A stretch of 64,000 nt of DNA from Paraphaeosphaeria minitans (GCA_015832175.1 WJXW01000003.1:1488001-1552000); one strand, 5' to 3'; numbered from the stretch's first letter, positions 35,633-47,929 are shown. Notes: a model not told the origin generated them from the letters alone. Numbers and translations are program-made.

Positions 35633-38600
35633 TCAGACTCTGATGACTATGTTGACGTCGAGCGCTTTTGCCTCGCGGATGCAGCACGCGAGACAGGTGC
35701 GCCCAACGCGACCGATCACGGCGTGGAAGCCTTTCTCCGCGCACCACGAGCGCGCAAGGAGTTCGAGGTCGTTGGAGGCCCGGGCGTCGAGTACGAGGAC
35801 CATTCTCTCTTCGCCAGTCGGATTGACATCTTCCCTTTCCTCTTGGGGTGAGGTCTGTGGTGACGATGCGGGTATAGTGTATACGTGCGGTGTGAAAGGC
35901 AGGACGAAGTTCGCGTCCAGGACATCTGTGACGGACACGGTTTTGTACTTGTGAGATGTGTGCAGCGGGTGCGCATTCAACGGCTCCAACTTCGGCGACA
36001 GACCTGCACTGGAATCCTCGTCTGGGACGGGCAGGTACATGCGCGTTGGCGCGATGCTTGGCGAATCCGGCGGATGCGAAAGCAACGGCTCAAAACCATG
36101 AGAATTGCGACGGATGAGTTGCGAGGATCTGTTGCTACCGGTCCGATTGCTGTGGATGCTGCGTTTGGACGATGTGCGAGAAAGTGATGAGGTTTGCGAG
36201 CGTTTGAGCATGCGAGGAACATTCGGAGCGGGCGAAGTTGTGGGCGGAGTGCAGGGCCAGGAAGTGACGAATTGAACGTCGTGGATCAACGACAGAGTAT
36301 GCATGCTGCGAGTTAATGAAGCAAAAGTGACAGATGCCACATGAGACTCCGTTTCTGCGGTAGGGGTGGGGAGAGCATCGCGATCTTGCGTGACTGCGTT
36401 GGCTGGAGTCAAGCTCCAGGATGAGAACTCGAGAGAAGGAATAGGAGGGGTTGCGGCATCGCGAGGCATGATGAGATCCTCGGCTTTGACATTTGATTCG
36501 TCAAGGTTGGGTATGACAGCGGATTGCAACATGATCAGGTCCTCTTCAGTTGTGGTGAGAGATGGCCCCTCGGGACGCAGCTGGGTGCTGTTGACAGCAT
36601 ACCAACCTTCGGCAGGGTCAGCCGGAAGCTTTGAAAAGCTAATCCAGCCCATGCATTCGACAGCGCCATCGACGCAGCCCATTACGCGAGCAACAACCGA
36701 AGCCTTGCTCCACCATGTCCTACTAGCATATATGAAGCCGCCATACAGGTTGGCAAAATCACCAAGTGCCGCAATGGCGAACTTATCGTTCTCGAGTAAG
36801 GTGGAGATGAGAAAATGCGAGATGCTTTCTCCGGGTAAGATCAGACCGGTCAAGTAGGAGCGGCTGAGCCAGCCTCCGACATTGAACGCGTGATCATCGG
36901 CTTCTGCAAGCAGTGTTGTTGTTAGCGGGACCTGCAGCGCCCGGGTATCGTTGCGGTTCAGCGGTGGTTTTTGCAAGCTGCCAAAGTAGCTGTCTAGTAC
37001 AGTATTTGAGCGCGGCGTTGCCAAAGGTGTGCCATAGACGCTAATAGATGCGGGAGTGCTCGGGTCTAGGACTGTTTCAGTAGGCGGCGATGCCTGCTCC
37101 GGGGTTTGAATGGCCTCTGGGGCGATGAATTTCTGGGCCAGCTCGGCCACTATCAAATCAATGCCAGGCCATTGTACTGTTCTGGCAAAATGCACGAGTC
37201 CGGCGAGCTGTCGGGCTTGATGCTGAGGTAGCAGAACGAGATCAGACCTGACTTCATCTTTTGGCTGAATCGATCCGAGAAGTGAAAATAGGCCCTTTGG
37301 TTTTGAGTCTGGCACAAAAGGGCCGGTGTTGTATTCGTTGACAACCAGAATAGTCTCGAGGAATCGTCGCGCCAAGACAAGATCCCAATCCGTTTTTCGC
37401 GTCTTCATTTTCATGACACCCTGGAAGTCCTGGGGACTCACATGCAACTGGCGTTTGACGTCGTCAACCTCCATGCTTGATATAGCGTCCAGACGAAGCA
37501 GAAGTTCACATGCTAAAGTGATCTGCAGAAGCAGGATGTCTCGATCTGTCCACAGCGGTTTTGCGTCAGAGTCCTCTTGTGTCTCAGGCTCGCTCCAGAG
37601 AATTTGTCCAAGTCGTATCCGCCATTCGACCAAACTAAAGTCGAACCACACTCCCCTGAGCCGCAGAATCTTGAGCAATGTATCGATCTGGACCTTCATG
37701 CCAGTAGGATCATCCGCGGTACTGTCGTATCCCGGTGGTGTAAGGAATTTTCCGAACAAATTGGCGTATAGGTCTCCGGGAGCCTGGTTGTTGAGAATCG
37801 TCATTCGCTCAGGGCTGTCGTGGAATGCCTCCACCAAATCGCCGAGCTCAATGAGCCGATCGTGTATCATTGCCATATCAACGGTCCTGATGCCAAGTCT
37901 CTCCGGATTCTGCTGCAGCAGCTGTTTGTTCCTCATGCCTTCCAGATACTCGTTGCTGGTCTGTGATTGCTGGAGATGCGTGACAAGGTGGTCGGACTGT
38001 GGCAATTCGAGGAAGTGCGCGAACCCAATGGTTCCCTGGCAGCAAGCTCGCGGTCAGCCCACACCTGAAGTACGGTTAGGGACGGGTATATGCTTACCAG
38101 CTCTAGGCCCTGCGCACTGAGCATGCTCGGTGCCTCTACTACGCCCAGATCATAGCCTTGGTACGGCTTATCGTGGCCCGAAGATTGCTGCAGCGAGGGC
38201 AAGTGTCTGTGAAGCGTCGCAGCAGAGTAGGCGGGCTCTGCGAGTCGCACGCAATCCGACACGTCTCTTATATGTAGTTCCGCGTCCCAAGGGTACGACA
38301 CCCTGGGAATAGCACGCTTGTCCGTTTTCTGCACGAAGAAGTTGGGTGCACCCGAGAAAAGCGCATGTACGTGTTCCTCGCTGAGATTCTGTGCGGTCTG
38401 TTGCTCTTTCTTTTCTGGTTCGGCCGCTTCCGTCGGCTCTGGTGAGGGCGTGCGCGTAGGCGTAGGCGTGGGCAGCAGTGCGTACTCGGCCTCGGTCTCA
38501 GCGTCTTGGACGTGGATGGAGCTACTCGACTTGGCGGGTCTGGCAGATTGGGCGATTTTGGAGTCTCGCGGCGGTTTCCCAGGGCCATCTTTCTTGACAG

Positions 38601-38839
38601 CAACGGGTATCTTTGAGACGAAGGGCGCCATTAGCTTCCGTGGTCACATATCGGGGGTGGGTGCAGGTAAGTGGTGGGCGTACAGGTGCGGCAGCAGCCT
38701 CCTTGTCGCTGTCTGCTGGTTGCCTTTGCTTTCTCGACGTGAAGAAAGCAGCAAGCCTTTCCCGCTTGCTCTTCTTCTCGCCGCCTTTTGCTATCTGGCC
38801 ATCGGCAACTGTGCTCTTCAGGCGTTTGCGCAGCGGCAT
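35633..38839 (-). CDS. large fungal protein of unknown function
   Basis: Proposed three-exon gene on the minus strand: 38,839-38,684, 38,634-38,098 and 38,035-35,633, totalling 1,031 residues. Both introns are short (49 and 62 bp) and keep phase 0. The second joins ...SAQGLEL to GTIGFAHFLELPQSD, restoring a continuous conserved-looking stretch, so the TTG-started long frame is not the real start. The first exon (MPLRKRLKSTVADGQ) is Lys/Arg-rich and less certain; the fallback start is ATG at 38,631. The first 110 residues are Pro/Thr/Ser-rich. A globular middle includes FHDSPERMTILNNQ and WWSKASVVARVMGCVDGAVE. A Ser-rich region (SLSRTSSKRSIHSNRTGSNR) precedes a compact C-terminus ending in VNIVIRV. 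No catalytic motif or membrane span is recognised. It resembles ascomycete-specific hypothetical proteins. Confidence 0.75.
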
Positions 38840-39595
38840 GGTGGGTTTGCTGTGTTGAGTAGGGAGAAGGCGTGAAGCATGCTGGCGAGGGATACGAAGG
38901 CGCGTCCCTGGCAGCGTCAACAAATCAACATGAACAGGCCATGTCTCGTCAATGCTCAAGCCTCAGGGCGAGATGGATAAATCACCAAACAGGGCAGCCA
39001 TCCTTGAAACTTGACGCCTGGAACACGCCGACGACGGGCGGAGCAGTCCCGCCTAGGTAGGTAAGTAGATACTAGGTAGGTAGACTAGGTGGCTAGCTAG
39101 GTACCTAGGTACAGCCTCACATAGGTACACCTAGGCGTCCACGACACAGGCCATTCCATGCAGCGACCACGTCCATTCACCATTCACGCCTCTTGAATCG
39201 TTTCTTACCCCCTTTTGACGTCTAATAAGCTGTCGTCATGCATCCAGGAGCCTTGGTTTCAAACGCGCCTGGCTGTGGCTTTCCGCCCATCCGTAAACGA
39301 GATGAGGCCTGTCATGAAAGCCGCGCTAGGCCCAAAGCTCCGACGCCAAGCCCAGTGCCCCATCTCAAAGGCGGGGGTTCCTTAGTCATGTCGGCCAGCC
39401 CCCACCCAACCCCTCCCAGCTTACGCCCTGAGCAGTAATACAACAACACTACTACATCACCGCTTCATGGGAATCATGTATGATGTCCATGCTTGTGATC
39501 ATACACCTACATAACACCACCCTACCAACTTCCCCTGGCCTTCACTTCCATCTCTGGCGACGAGCACAAGCACTGCCGCCTTCACACCATGTCTC
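38840..39595. other. intergenic region with GGTA-type repeats
   Basis: Between the large unknown gene and the dioxygenase gene. At 39,051-39,115 there is a tract of taggtagg/cctaggta repeats, a motif that recurs in larger arrays at 47,930-48,390. No gene is supported. Confidence 0.5.
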
Positions 39596-42500
39596 CTACC
39601 CACTTTCATTCCAATTAACCTTCAGCGCTGGATAAATAACGTTAGCCTAGACCCTCCCTCGTCCACATCAGAGAAGTACTCACCGCAAGGAAACGGCCAA
39701 TACCCATCCCACATCTCCGTCAAATACCCGTGGAACACCTGCCCCTCCCCAACCTTCTTCTCAACACTATGCACCTTTCCCTGCGCACCCGCCGCAGGCC
39801 TTAGGCCCTCCAGCTTCGCTACCTCCTTCAGCATAGCCGTGAGCGAGACCTTGGCCAGCGGCGCGCCTAGGCACGCGTGAGGGCCCGCGCCGAGGTGGAT
39901 GTAGGATTCAGCCGGGTGCGACGTATCAAGCGTCCGAGGGTTAGGGAACTTGGCGGGATCGAGGGATGCAGCATGCAGGTTGACAAATAGTCTATCCCCC
40001 TTCTTCACCCTCACCGTCTTCTCGCCGTCCGTGAGCAAAGCGTCTTTGGCGGCCTCGCGCAGGACGGCGGTCTCGCCTGCGATACGGCCAGCTTCGAGCA
40101 CGTACTTTGAAAGCTTCTCAAAACTCGCGTCGTCCTCCTTCGCCGCGAGCGCCTGGACGTCGTCCCAGTGTTTCTTCCCATCCCCAAGGAGAAAGTACTC
40201 GATGATTTGCGCGAAGAGTGACCCCTGGTTACTCACCATGCCCCCCGCAGTCTCCAGCATCTGGCCCCAAACAAGCTGTTTGGGCTCCATACCGCTCTCC
40301 AGCAGCCTCTGTATAAAGTGCAGCCCATAACTCTTCAGCTTCGTCTCTCTTGGCCACACCTTGTGCGCGAGCTCGGACAGCTTGCCGAACTTGGCTACAA
40401 AGTCGACGTTCTTCTCTACGAAATTGCCGAGCACTTTGACCGCATTCTTGGACTTGAGGTGCAAGGGAAACGAGGCCACGGGATCCGCGTCGAAGAAGAT
40501 GAGCGCGAAGACGCCGCTCATAAGCAAATACATTTCCGCCTCGGTGAATATGCCGTGCGGGTCGTCGACCGTTTTGAGAGGCAGCTGGAACAGCTCGCTG
40601 GCGAAGTGAACGTGGGCAAGATTTCCGATCTCCCGGATCATGTCGACCTGGTGGAAGTCTGCAATTTTCGCGCTACGTGACCTAAGCAGGCTTGTCGTTT
40701 TGGATGCGTAGTACGACCGAACTTCTTTCTCCCAGCCGTCGACGTACAAAGCTTTGCTCATCATGCTGCGAGATATCTTATTCTTGGGGCCGTCGCCGGC
40801 GAGCATGAAGTCCTGGGCTGGCGCGCCCATGAGGTACGTCATTGCTTTGCCCCAAGTTACCTTGTACGTGTCCTGGTCTTTTAGGATGGCGGAGGCGGCG
40901 GCGTAGGAGGAGATGGGGGTAGGCTTAGGGGTGTAGACTGGCTTGGAGAAGTCGTAAAGGTGGGCTTTGTTGACGGTTGGGTCCTCGAGGGCGACCTTCA
41001 TCGCCGACGGCACGGTGAGGGGGTAGTGTGCGTACACGCTGTTGTTTGAAAAGTGCTGAGGAAATGCAGTCAGAAAGAGCTTGTAGAAGACACAGCCATT
41101 GTCTACGGCATGGTCAGATTCGGCCTGCGCGTACCCCCAGTTCGTCAGTGTGCGCGGATTGTAGTCGCGGGTGTAGAAGCGGTCACCCCGAACCAGGGCC
41201 ACAGCATCGGACAGTACTGCTCTGGACACCGTGTACGAGGGCGTCAACCCAGACCCCGGCGCCATGGCTTTCTTCGCATCCTCGACGACGATGCCAGGAT
41301 AAATCTCGACTTTGTCTGGGTGGTCATACAGGTGCTTCAGCTGCTCCGCAACGTACTTGTCGCTTGTAATGTCCTCGAAGCTGGTATGCGGCTCGAGCCC
41401 AAAGTACTTTCTGAACTCGTTCAACGACCCCAGATTCCACGCGCGGCTCTGTTCAATGCCCAAGACCTCGATCGCGCGCATAACGGCGGGCACGCGGTTT
41501 GGCCCAAAGCTATTCGCGCAGTCCTCCACGCTGGACATCAAGATATCCACGATGGCCTGGTCTGGGAGACTGCCGTCTGCGTTGCGCTTGATACCCGCGA
41601 ATGTGCGCTTCCCCGGGTCCTTCTCAGACTTCTGATATTCCTCGTTGAGCTTCATGAGGAACTCCCTATTGCTGACGGTCTTGGGGTCGCGCCCCTTGCC
41701 GAACATGCCGTCCCAGAGGTCCTGCGTCCACGCCTCGTCGCGCGTCGACAGCGCCGAGTGCCAGCGGTACACCAGATTGAACTCTGCGGAGACCTGGTTG
41801 CCCACTCCGATCGGTAGATCTTTGACATCTGCTCGCGGATTCAGCTGCCAGTTGCTGTCTGTTCTGTTTAGATTGAGGATGGTGCGGACGTAGTCGATGA
41901 GGATGATGTTGACGTAAAGCCCGCATGTGACGAGGCGTCCCGTCTGAAAGAGGTCGTTGTCGTACTTCTTCAGCTGTGCCTTGTGGGCCTCTGTCTTCTT
42001 CTCGTCTTTGGCGTCTTCCGGTGCCACAGGCCTGGGGAAGCGATTTCCCTCGTTGATGAGGGCAAGGTTCGTAACAACGTTGTTATGGAAGCGGTTGAAC
42101 ATGACGAGGAGGCAAGCCACACCAGGGGGGAAGGAAAGCAGTCGCTGCTCGGAGAAAGCATCGGGCTTGAGCTTGCCATCAGCAAACGTACGCATGAGGT
42201 CCTGCTCGTCTTGGTTGCTTCCGTAGAGTGGTGACAAATCAAGATACGACGACGTGAGTGAGTTGGCGTAGTCTCTGTGATCGGTCCGGAAGCAATCGTG
42301 GATGATGATAGATGCGAGGTAGAATAGCACGCTGGAGATCTCATTGGGGTGCCTCTCCGCGTGCTTGCGCGTCATGATGCTGTCAAAGACGACGCCGGCA
42401 TCTGGGCGGCACGGCGTCTGCATCATGCTGGGCTTGACGGTCCTAGCGTACGGGGTACCTGCGGCGCCGAGCTGCGGGTGTACGAGGCTATTGAACGAGC

Positions 42501-42993
42501 CGTCCGCAGAACGGTACTGGTACTGTGTTCCAAGATACGACAGAGGAGGATGCTCGAGATCGTTCCAGAGCTGCGTTAGGAACTCTCCGGTCAACTTGTC
42601 CCTCAACCTAGAGTCGTCTGGCAAGTCCGCCGCTGTGCGGATGAGAGCTTCCATAACGTAGTCTTTGTCATCTTGCGGCGTTCCAGTAGCCTTTGTTAAT
42701 CCAATTTTCAGAAGCGTCTTGAAATCCGTGATGCCCAAATGCGATAAGTCTCGCAGATTACCTTCGATTCTCGTCAACGCCTCGCTCTCATCGCTAGGCT
42801 CAGGCTGCAACTTGGAGCCGTCACCTGTCCCGGTAGGCACGGCCGCCAGAGATGCACCTACAACGCTGGCGAAGTTCTTGAATGGGCCGCCGATCTTCTT
42901 TGCCAGCTTATCAAGCTCAGAGAGCTCGTCTGGTTTAGGTGGCGTAGTGCCAGGTCGCGTGTCGACGTAGCTCTCATATGCATTTAAAAGCAT
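39596..42993 (-). CDS. fatty-acid dioxygenase-cytochrome P450 fusion (Ppo/linoleate diol synthase family)
   Basis: A minus-strand gene with a 3,310-bp first exon (42,993-39,684), a 56-bp intron (39,683-39,628; GTGAGT, GCTAAC, TCCAG) and a 32-bp last exon, giving 1,113 residues ending WPFPCALKVNWNESG. The N-terminal animal-type heme peroxidase domain (about 100-560) has the distal His in IIHDCF (H232), LSPLYG, and YRWH (Y409 radical, H412 proximal ligand). The C-terminal P450 (about 650-1,100) has EAGR (967-970) and an intact cysteine ligand in HLGAGPHACLG (C1041), unlike 10R-dioxygenases that lost it. Family members make 8- or 10-hydroperoxides of linoleate and isomerise them to diols (psi factors), which act in sporulation and secondary metabolism. 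In the helix-I region the usual NQxQ reads NQGS (922-925), so the P450 outcome is uncertain. Length fits the family. Confidence 0.93.
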
Positions 42994-44359
42994 GGCGATG
43001 GTCGATATGAGTTATGTATGCCTTGAAGCTTTTTACAGAGTCAGTATTGTTTTGGCCATTCGTCATGTATCAACGTGTCCGAATGCAACCACAGGATCTG
43101 GACGGAAGTGGTTTCTAATGTTCCTAGCTCTTTCCATCAAAAAAAGCTGGACGGAAGAAACGGAAGCACTGGTCTGGTGTGGTTCTCAAACCGGGATATC
43201 TCCCCAAAGGACAATGCTCGAGACGAGGGGTCTACAAAAGCTAACATACCTTCAATATCGACCCCACGAATGCAAGTAGGTACAAAAACAGTCGTGTTCT
43301 CGAGCCAAACTAGAATGTTAGCTTAATCCCACAACGTTCAACGATGCTCAGTGAGCCCCAGGCTGCTTGGTAGACGTGCAGCGAACTCCGCAAGGCCGAT
43401 ATAAATAGCACAACGATCGATCGTGTAATCGACAGGGTGTGTCTTGCTCGCTAGAAATGCACAATCGCAACGACAAGCACAGCACAGCACAGCAAGTCAA
43501 CGCCTCACCCTGCGCTCAGGCACACCCTTCTCTTATACACCTCATCAACGGTCCCTCACGCGCTCCAGCCTAGCCAGGGTTGGTGTCCCGTGGCTGACTG
43601 CCTTCAGACCCTGTACCTCAGCCCGCCAGCTGAGGGGCGCCGCGTCCCCACCACCAGTTCAAGAGGGTTCTTGCGGTTCGCCACGGCGGCCAATCACGAC
43701 CGAGGGAGTAGCTGGAATACCGCAGGCCGCGTTGCTGGCGCGCGAACGTGCAGCTGTTCCTGTGCTCGCGCCATCTCATCTTGCCAGACGTTCGCCGGAT
43801 GCGGGTGGAGCGATAGGTAGGTACCCGGTCAAGACTCGGCGAAGCACGCTTGGGATGTAGCTGTGCGGCGCGACGTCAATGACGCCTGGCAGGCTGGGTC
43901 GCGTGCATGAAAGAAGGCGATCAAGTTCGGTGTGAAAGGCAGTGGCTACAGCGTTCTGGGGGTGGGGTGATGTTGACCGCCAGCCCTGTGCGGCTCGTAT
44001 CTGCAAGGTCGCCTTCTCGTGGCGCCGAGCACAGAGATGTGACCAACAACGTGCGGATGGGAGCAATGATTGACGCGCCTTCAATAATATCTACGTGCTG
44101 TGTGGGCAGTGTCGGCGATCTTGCGCGACGTGGCTGTTAATTACATACCGCCAGACGTGTATGGCGCATGCATGGCGGTGGAGCTGCCCATGCAAACCTG
44201 CCACCAGTCCTTTGTACGTCGGCTGTGCAGCCTATGGATCAGCCTTGCCCCTCCATTGCGGTTCATCGATATATGGTCCTCCAATCGCATTGCGTCCTCC
44301 AAAGACATTTCCCAGCTGTACGATGCAGCTGCCCGCTGTTCGAGGACGGAGCGAATAGC
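42994..44359. promoter_or_regulatory. upstream region of the dioxygenase gene
   Basis: About 1.37 kb without a supported gene between the dioxygenase start and the 3' end of TSC13. Overlapping plus- and minus-strand frames are compositionally odd and match nothing I recognise. It must include the dioxygenase promoter. TATAAAT lies at 43,399-43,405, but its role is unproven. Confidence 0.4.
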
Positions 44360-45371
44360 TCAGACAAGACCCGGGAAGACCGCAAATCGCTTCTTCTTGT
44401 ATTTGTCGCCGAACTCCTTACGGTACCTGCGCTCCTTCTTCTTGCCCCAGGCAGCCATCTGCGCGCCCGCAACCACGAGGAACAAGACGGTGCTGAGACT
44501 CCGGCTCACGAGCAACACGCCAATCCACGCCATAATCTCGAAGAAATAGTTTGGGCATGTGACCAGACTGAAACCGATGCCTCTGGGAATGCCCCGCTCG
44601 GTGGTGCCAGGACGCCGCAGGTTCTTAAGCACAATGTGCGTGTAGAGGTTGAGTACTTCGCCGACGGCAAAGAGGGCGATGCCGGCGTAAGTGATGAGCG
44701 GGACCGATTTGCCGGCGGTGGGCGCCCACGGAGCGTAGGCCCAGTAGGCCAAGTTGATGCCAGATAAGATCCAGTAGTGTGCGCTATTCTTGATGATGTT
44801 GGATGCGCGCATCGTCGCGATCGAGAACCGGTGCACGAAAAAGGTCTCGTACTCGCGTTTTAGAAAATGCAGTACACACATGATCATGGTGATCTTCTGG
44901 AGTTCTGACGGGGCCTCCGAGCTGCCATAGATCAGAGAGCGCCCGTAGTACACGAGCGGGTGAATGAGGATAGGCCCGAGGTATTCGACTATGAAGACGG
45001 TCCGCCACGAGATCTGGGGGCCTGCCGTTGATGTTAGCTGGTAAGCAAGGCACAATTGGTGTTTACGCACCGAGGTCCTTCACATCGATGGCGCTCTTGT
45101 TCCTCAGGCCCGTGTCATGGACCGTTGCCTCGTTGGCGTTGGAAATTGGTGAGCCATCACTGCCCTTCGTGACCCTCAAACGGTGGATGGAGAATTTGGA
45201 GGCGTCTGCGATCTTCTGGTGAATCTGGCTGGCCACACCGTCTGCCTGCACTGTGATGGTGTCCGGGAGATTTTTGATCGGGCGGCCTGCATCATGTCAG
45301 CTGCAAGGGCATTGGATCCGCCGACCACCACACATACCACGAGGGCGCACGACGAGGGTGATTTCAGACAT
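44360..45371 (-). CDS. TSC13: very-long-chain trans-2-enoyl-CoA reductase (TECR/Tsc13)
   Basis: Three exons on the minus strand: 45,371-45,338, 45,286-45,071 and 45,021-44,360; 303 residues. The first exon (MSEITLVVRPRG) splices to GRPIKNLPDTITV, the start of the ubiquitin-like N-terminal domain of TECR. The long last exon is a multipass steroid-5-alpha-reductase-type domain with VEYLGPILIHPL, KREYETFFVHRFS, HYWILSGINLAYW and the conserved CPNYFFE near the C-terminus, ending KKRFAVFPGLV. The enzyme catalyses the last, NADPH-dependent reduction of the ER fatty-acid elongation cycle, feeding sphingolipid synthesis. The start and both introns follow from family conservation, so the longest open frame (44,360-45,070) covers only the last exon plus intron sequence. 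Confidence 0.92.
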
Positions 45372-45619
45372 GTTGATGTGCCGAATGCGGTGGTGCGGCA
45401 CAACAAATACACAGTAAATCGCAATGAGGGAGGAGGGGGGACCGCGCTTGGCAGGCGATCCCGTATGCAGCTAGCCTACTTGACCGCGCTACCAGCATAC
45501 CGAGGCTGGACTGGCTGGTCTCTGTTGCATGGATTGGTATGAATGGTAGGTATGATCATCAGAAAGACGTGCAGACAACCACATGATGTTCGTGCTATCG
45601 CAATGTTGAGAGTATATCT
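45372..45619. other. promoter region of TSC13 and 3' flank of ATE1
   Basis: About 250 bp between the TSC13 start and the ATE1 stop codon. It holds the TSC13 promoter and ATE1 3' UTR; no other feature seen. Confidence 0.5.
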
Positions 45620-47838
45620 CTACCCGAAGCCTATGATGACTTGCTTCGCAACATCTGGGCCTATTACCGCGACGACCTCAGCCGTGATGCCTTTGAAAGA
45701 CCTGTCGCGGATATCACCAACTTCCCAAGCCATGAGATCCTGAGGACGTCAGGCACAGTACGGCCAGGATTACGCTAGAAACTCACCTCTGCTACGAATA
45801 TCTGGTTTCGGCCTGAGATGCGTTGCTCTCCAAGCGGATGCTGCTCGATCTCATCTTCGGTCATCACCCCGGGTATGTTTAGGTCGAACAATGAGACGCC
45901 ATCGCTCACTGCATCACTGGCTTCCTTTGCAGTGGGATACGGGAAATCGGAGTAAGAGCCAGACTCTGTGTCGTCCTGCGGAGACTCTACAGCATCATCG
46001 CCGGTGCCTTGGCTTGCTCCCTTCAGCCGTCGCTCTCTCGACAAGGAGACGTAGTTTTTCTTGTCGAGAAGTGCGCGAAGTTCGCCCTCCAAAGGGTCCC
46101 AGGTCAAAGATTCTGGATCCAAGACATACTGAGGCCGATACTCGCCCTTGTATCTCATCTTGGCGCATGAATGGATGTAGTAACCCATATAGTAGTGCTG
46201 GTATCCACCTTCCAACGCTAGCGTTGCCTCGCGAAGAGCGCTCAGCTTACCGAAACTCCACTTTTCAAAGTCTGAATGGTAGAGGAAGTAGACACCGCTG
46301 ACGCAGTGAGGCAGCAGGTCCAAGACGCCCATTGCAATGAGCCGGCCGTCAAGTCGATAGCACTGGTGGTATGACCCAAGCTGTTGCGGCTTTCCGTTCA
46401 CTTGTGCCACTCGTCGCTGCAACGGTGACTCGCAGAGGAAGCGCTTGAAGCCGCTTTGAGAGATGTCCGCAGGCTTCTCGTGGTGCACGTGTTGCTGGTA
46501 ATTTGAAAAGAGTTCATACTTGTCCTTTGTGAACTTGTCTTCTTCCAGCGTCACCTCGAAGCGATGCGCAGGTGCCGGCGGCGACTTGATGTTTACGTAC
46601 TCACTCTCGTGCACGGCGCCAGGCAGGTCGAAGCCGTTACGTTGCTTGGCCTTGTCCCTGGCCATTGATGAGAAACACGGCCATGTCATCTACTGATGGA
46701 CTCACGCTTTCGATTTAGGGTATAGCTTGGCAGCCGCTTTCGAATACTCGTCTCCAAGCATGAACCGGTTCCATCGGTTGATGACTTGCCGATGGTCTCT
46801 GGTGGGTGCAAAAGACGCCACGGGCAGTCTAAGGCAAGTTAGACGCGAAGAGCGGCCACGACGGTAGACCAACCGTATTGTGTAATGAGGGCAGCAGTGA
46901 CGCAGCACGTCCGGCTTGTAGAAGACAGTGCCGGATCTGTGGATGGTTCAGCAAAAGCAAAGCGTGACGGCGGCATGTCGTGCAGGCGATGCCGAGCTTA
47001 CCGTCTCCAACCTCGATCCACCAGTCCCTGATAGACGTCGACGGTCAAGGATTTGGAGGAGAGGTAGTAGCTTGCTCCTGATTACGTAGCAACCGTCAGT
47101 AATTACTCGGTATGGTGTTGCAGCCTTCGGTGCACCAAGAGAAAGAAGAAAGAAGAAAGGAGAAAGGAGAAAGGAGAAAGGAGAAAGGAGAAAGGAGAAA
47201 GGAGAAAGGAGAAAGGAGAAAGGAGAAAGGAGAAAGGAGAAAGGAGAAAGGAGAAAGGAGAAAGGAAAAAGGAAAAAGGAAAAAGGAAAAAGGAAAAAGG
47301 AAAAAGGAAAAAGGAAAAAGGAGAAGAAGAAGAAGAAGAAGAAGAAGAAGAAGAAGAAGAAGAAGAAGAAGAAGAAGAAGAAGAAGAAGAAGAAGAAAAA
47401 GGAATCGACAGCGTAGGTAGCAGCTACCGTGCATGATGGAAGAGTAGCGGTCGGCAGATGGGGCGCTTGGCGACCAGTTTGCTTCGGACCGGGATAGGCT
47501 TGATGTACGGCTGTCTTGAGTGGGGTGGTGCACGGGTGCACGTGGGAGGGAGCATTCATCGTGGTCTGACACGGAGCGAATGCGAAGCGGCAGCCAAATG
47601 GGAAACGATTGACTTACGAGAATTGGGTGTGCGATGGGCGGTGGGGGCATCTTTGCAGTATCCGCAGGACTCAGCGCTGTAGCCTACGGGTGGCGATGGA
47701 GCCGAAATCAGCAGCGGCGAGGCATGGAGGGGAGGGGAGGGTTCAAGAAGCCAGCCAGGTTACGGCAGAGGGGCACGAGCTCAGACGAGCGCGGTGGTTG
47801 GAGCAGAACGTACCGAAGGGCGTCACAAGGGACTGCAT
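45620..47838 (-). CDS. ATE1: arginyl-tRNA-protein transferase 1
   Basis: Seven exons on the minus strand: 47,838-47,814, 47,683-47,618, 47,077-47,002, 46,936-46,874, 46,828-46,706, 46,657-45,787 and 45,739-45,620; all phases agree and give 447 residues. The N-terminal ATE domain contains YSAESCGYCK (Cys15, Cys18) and, after VDRGWRRSGTVFYKPDVL, RHCCPHY; these four cysteines are the Fe-S/metal ligands known in yeast Ate1. KSLTVDVYQGL and VINRWNRFMLGDEY are also family segments. The C-terminal GNAT-like domain has LGSYHQCYRLDGRLIAMGVLD, YFLYHSDFEKWS and YYMGYYIHSCAKMRYKGEY. The enzyme transfers Arg from Arg-tRNA to N-terminal Asp/Glu in the Arg/N-degron pathway. Intron 2 (540 bp) is about ten times longer than most others because of a simple repeat. 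The last exon (DLMAWEVGDIRDRSFKGI) lies beyond the longest open frame. Confidence 0.93.
47137..47401. repeat. purine-strand simple repeat inside ATE1 intron 2
   Basis: Three graded blocks on the plus strand: AAAGGAG heptamers from about 47,150, then AAAAAGG heptamers from about 47,260, then about 25 AAG triplets to about 47,397. One strand is all purine across roughly 265 bp. It is wholly intronic, and the poly-Arg and poly-Phe frames across it are artefacts. Confidence 0.9.
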
Positions 47839-47929
47839 GAGGGCAGCATAAGCGTGGGAGCGGGTGCAAGCCTCAAAGGTTGGCGGTGGAGTTTAGGGGA
47901 TCAAAGCGAAGACTGTCGACGGCGAGCAA

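Noticed and set aside
35555..35954. Plus-strand frames opposite the large unknown gene
   Set aside because: They mirror the minus-strand coding region, which has a far longer frame and consistent splicing.
41053..41817. 254-codon plus-strand frame opposite the dioxygenase gene
   Set aside because: Antisense shadow of a clearly conserved 1.1-kb-codon enzyme gene.
43444..44140. Plus-strand frames upstream of the dioxygenase gene
   Set aside because: Arg/Ser/Pro-rich low-information reading in several frames; no start context, splice support or domain.
47096..47650. Open frames with long poly-Phe, poly-Leu or poly-Arg runs
   Set aside because: They cross ATE1 intron 2 and its simple repeat, and the true ATE1 exons lie on either side.
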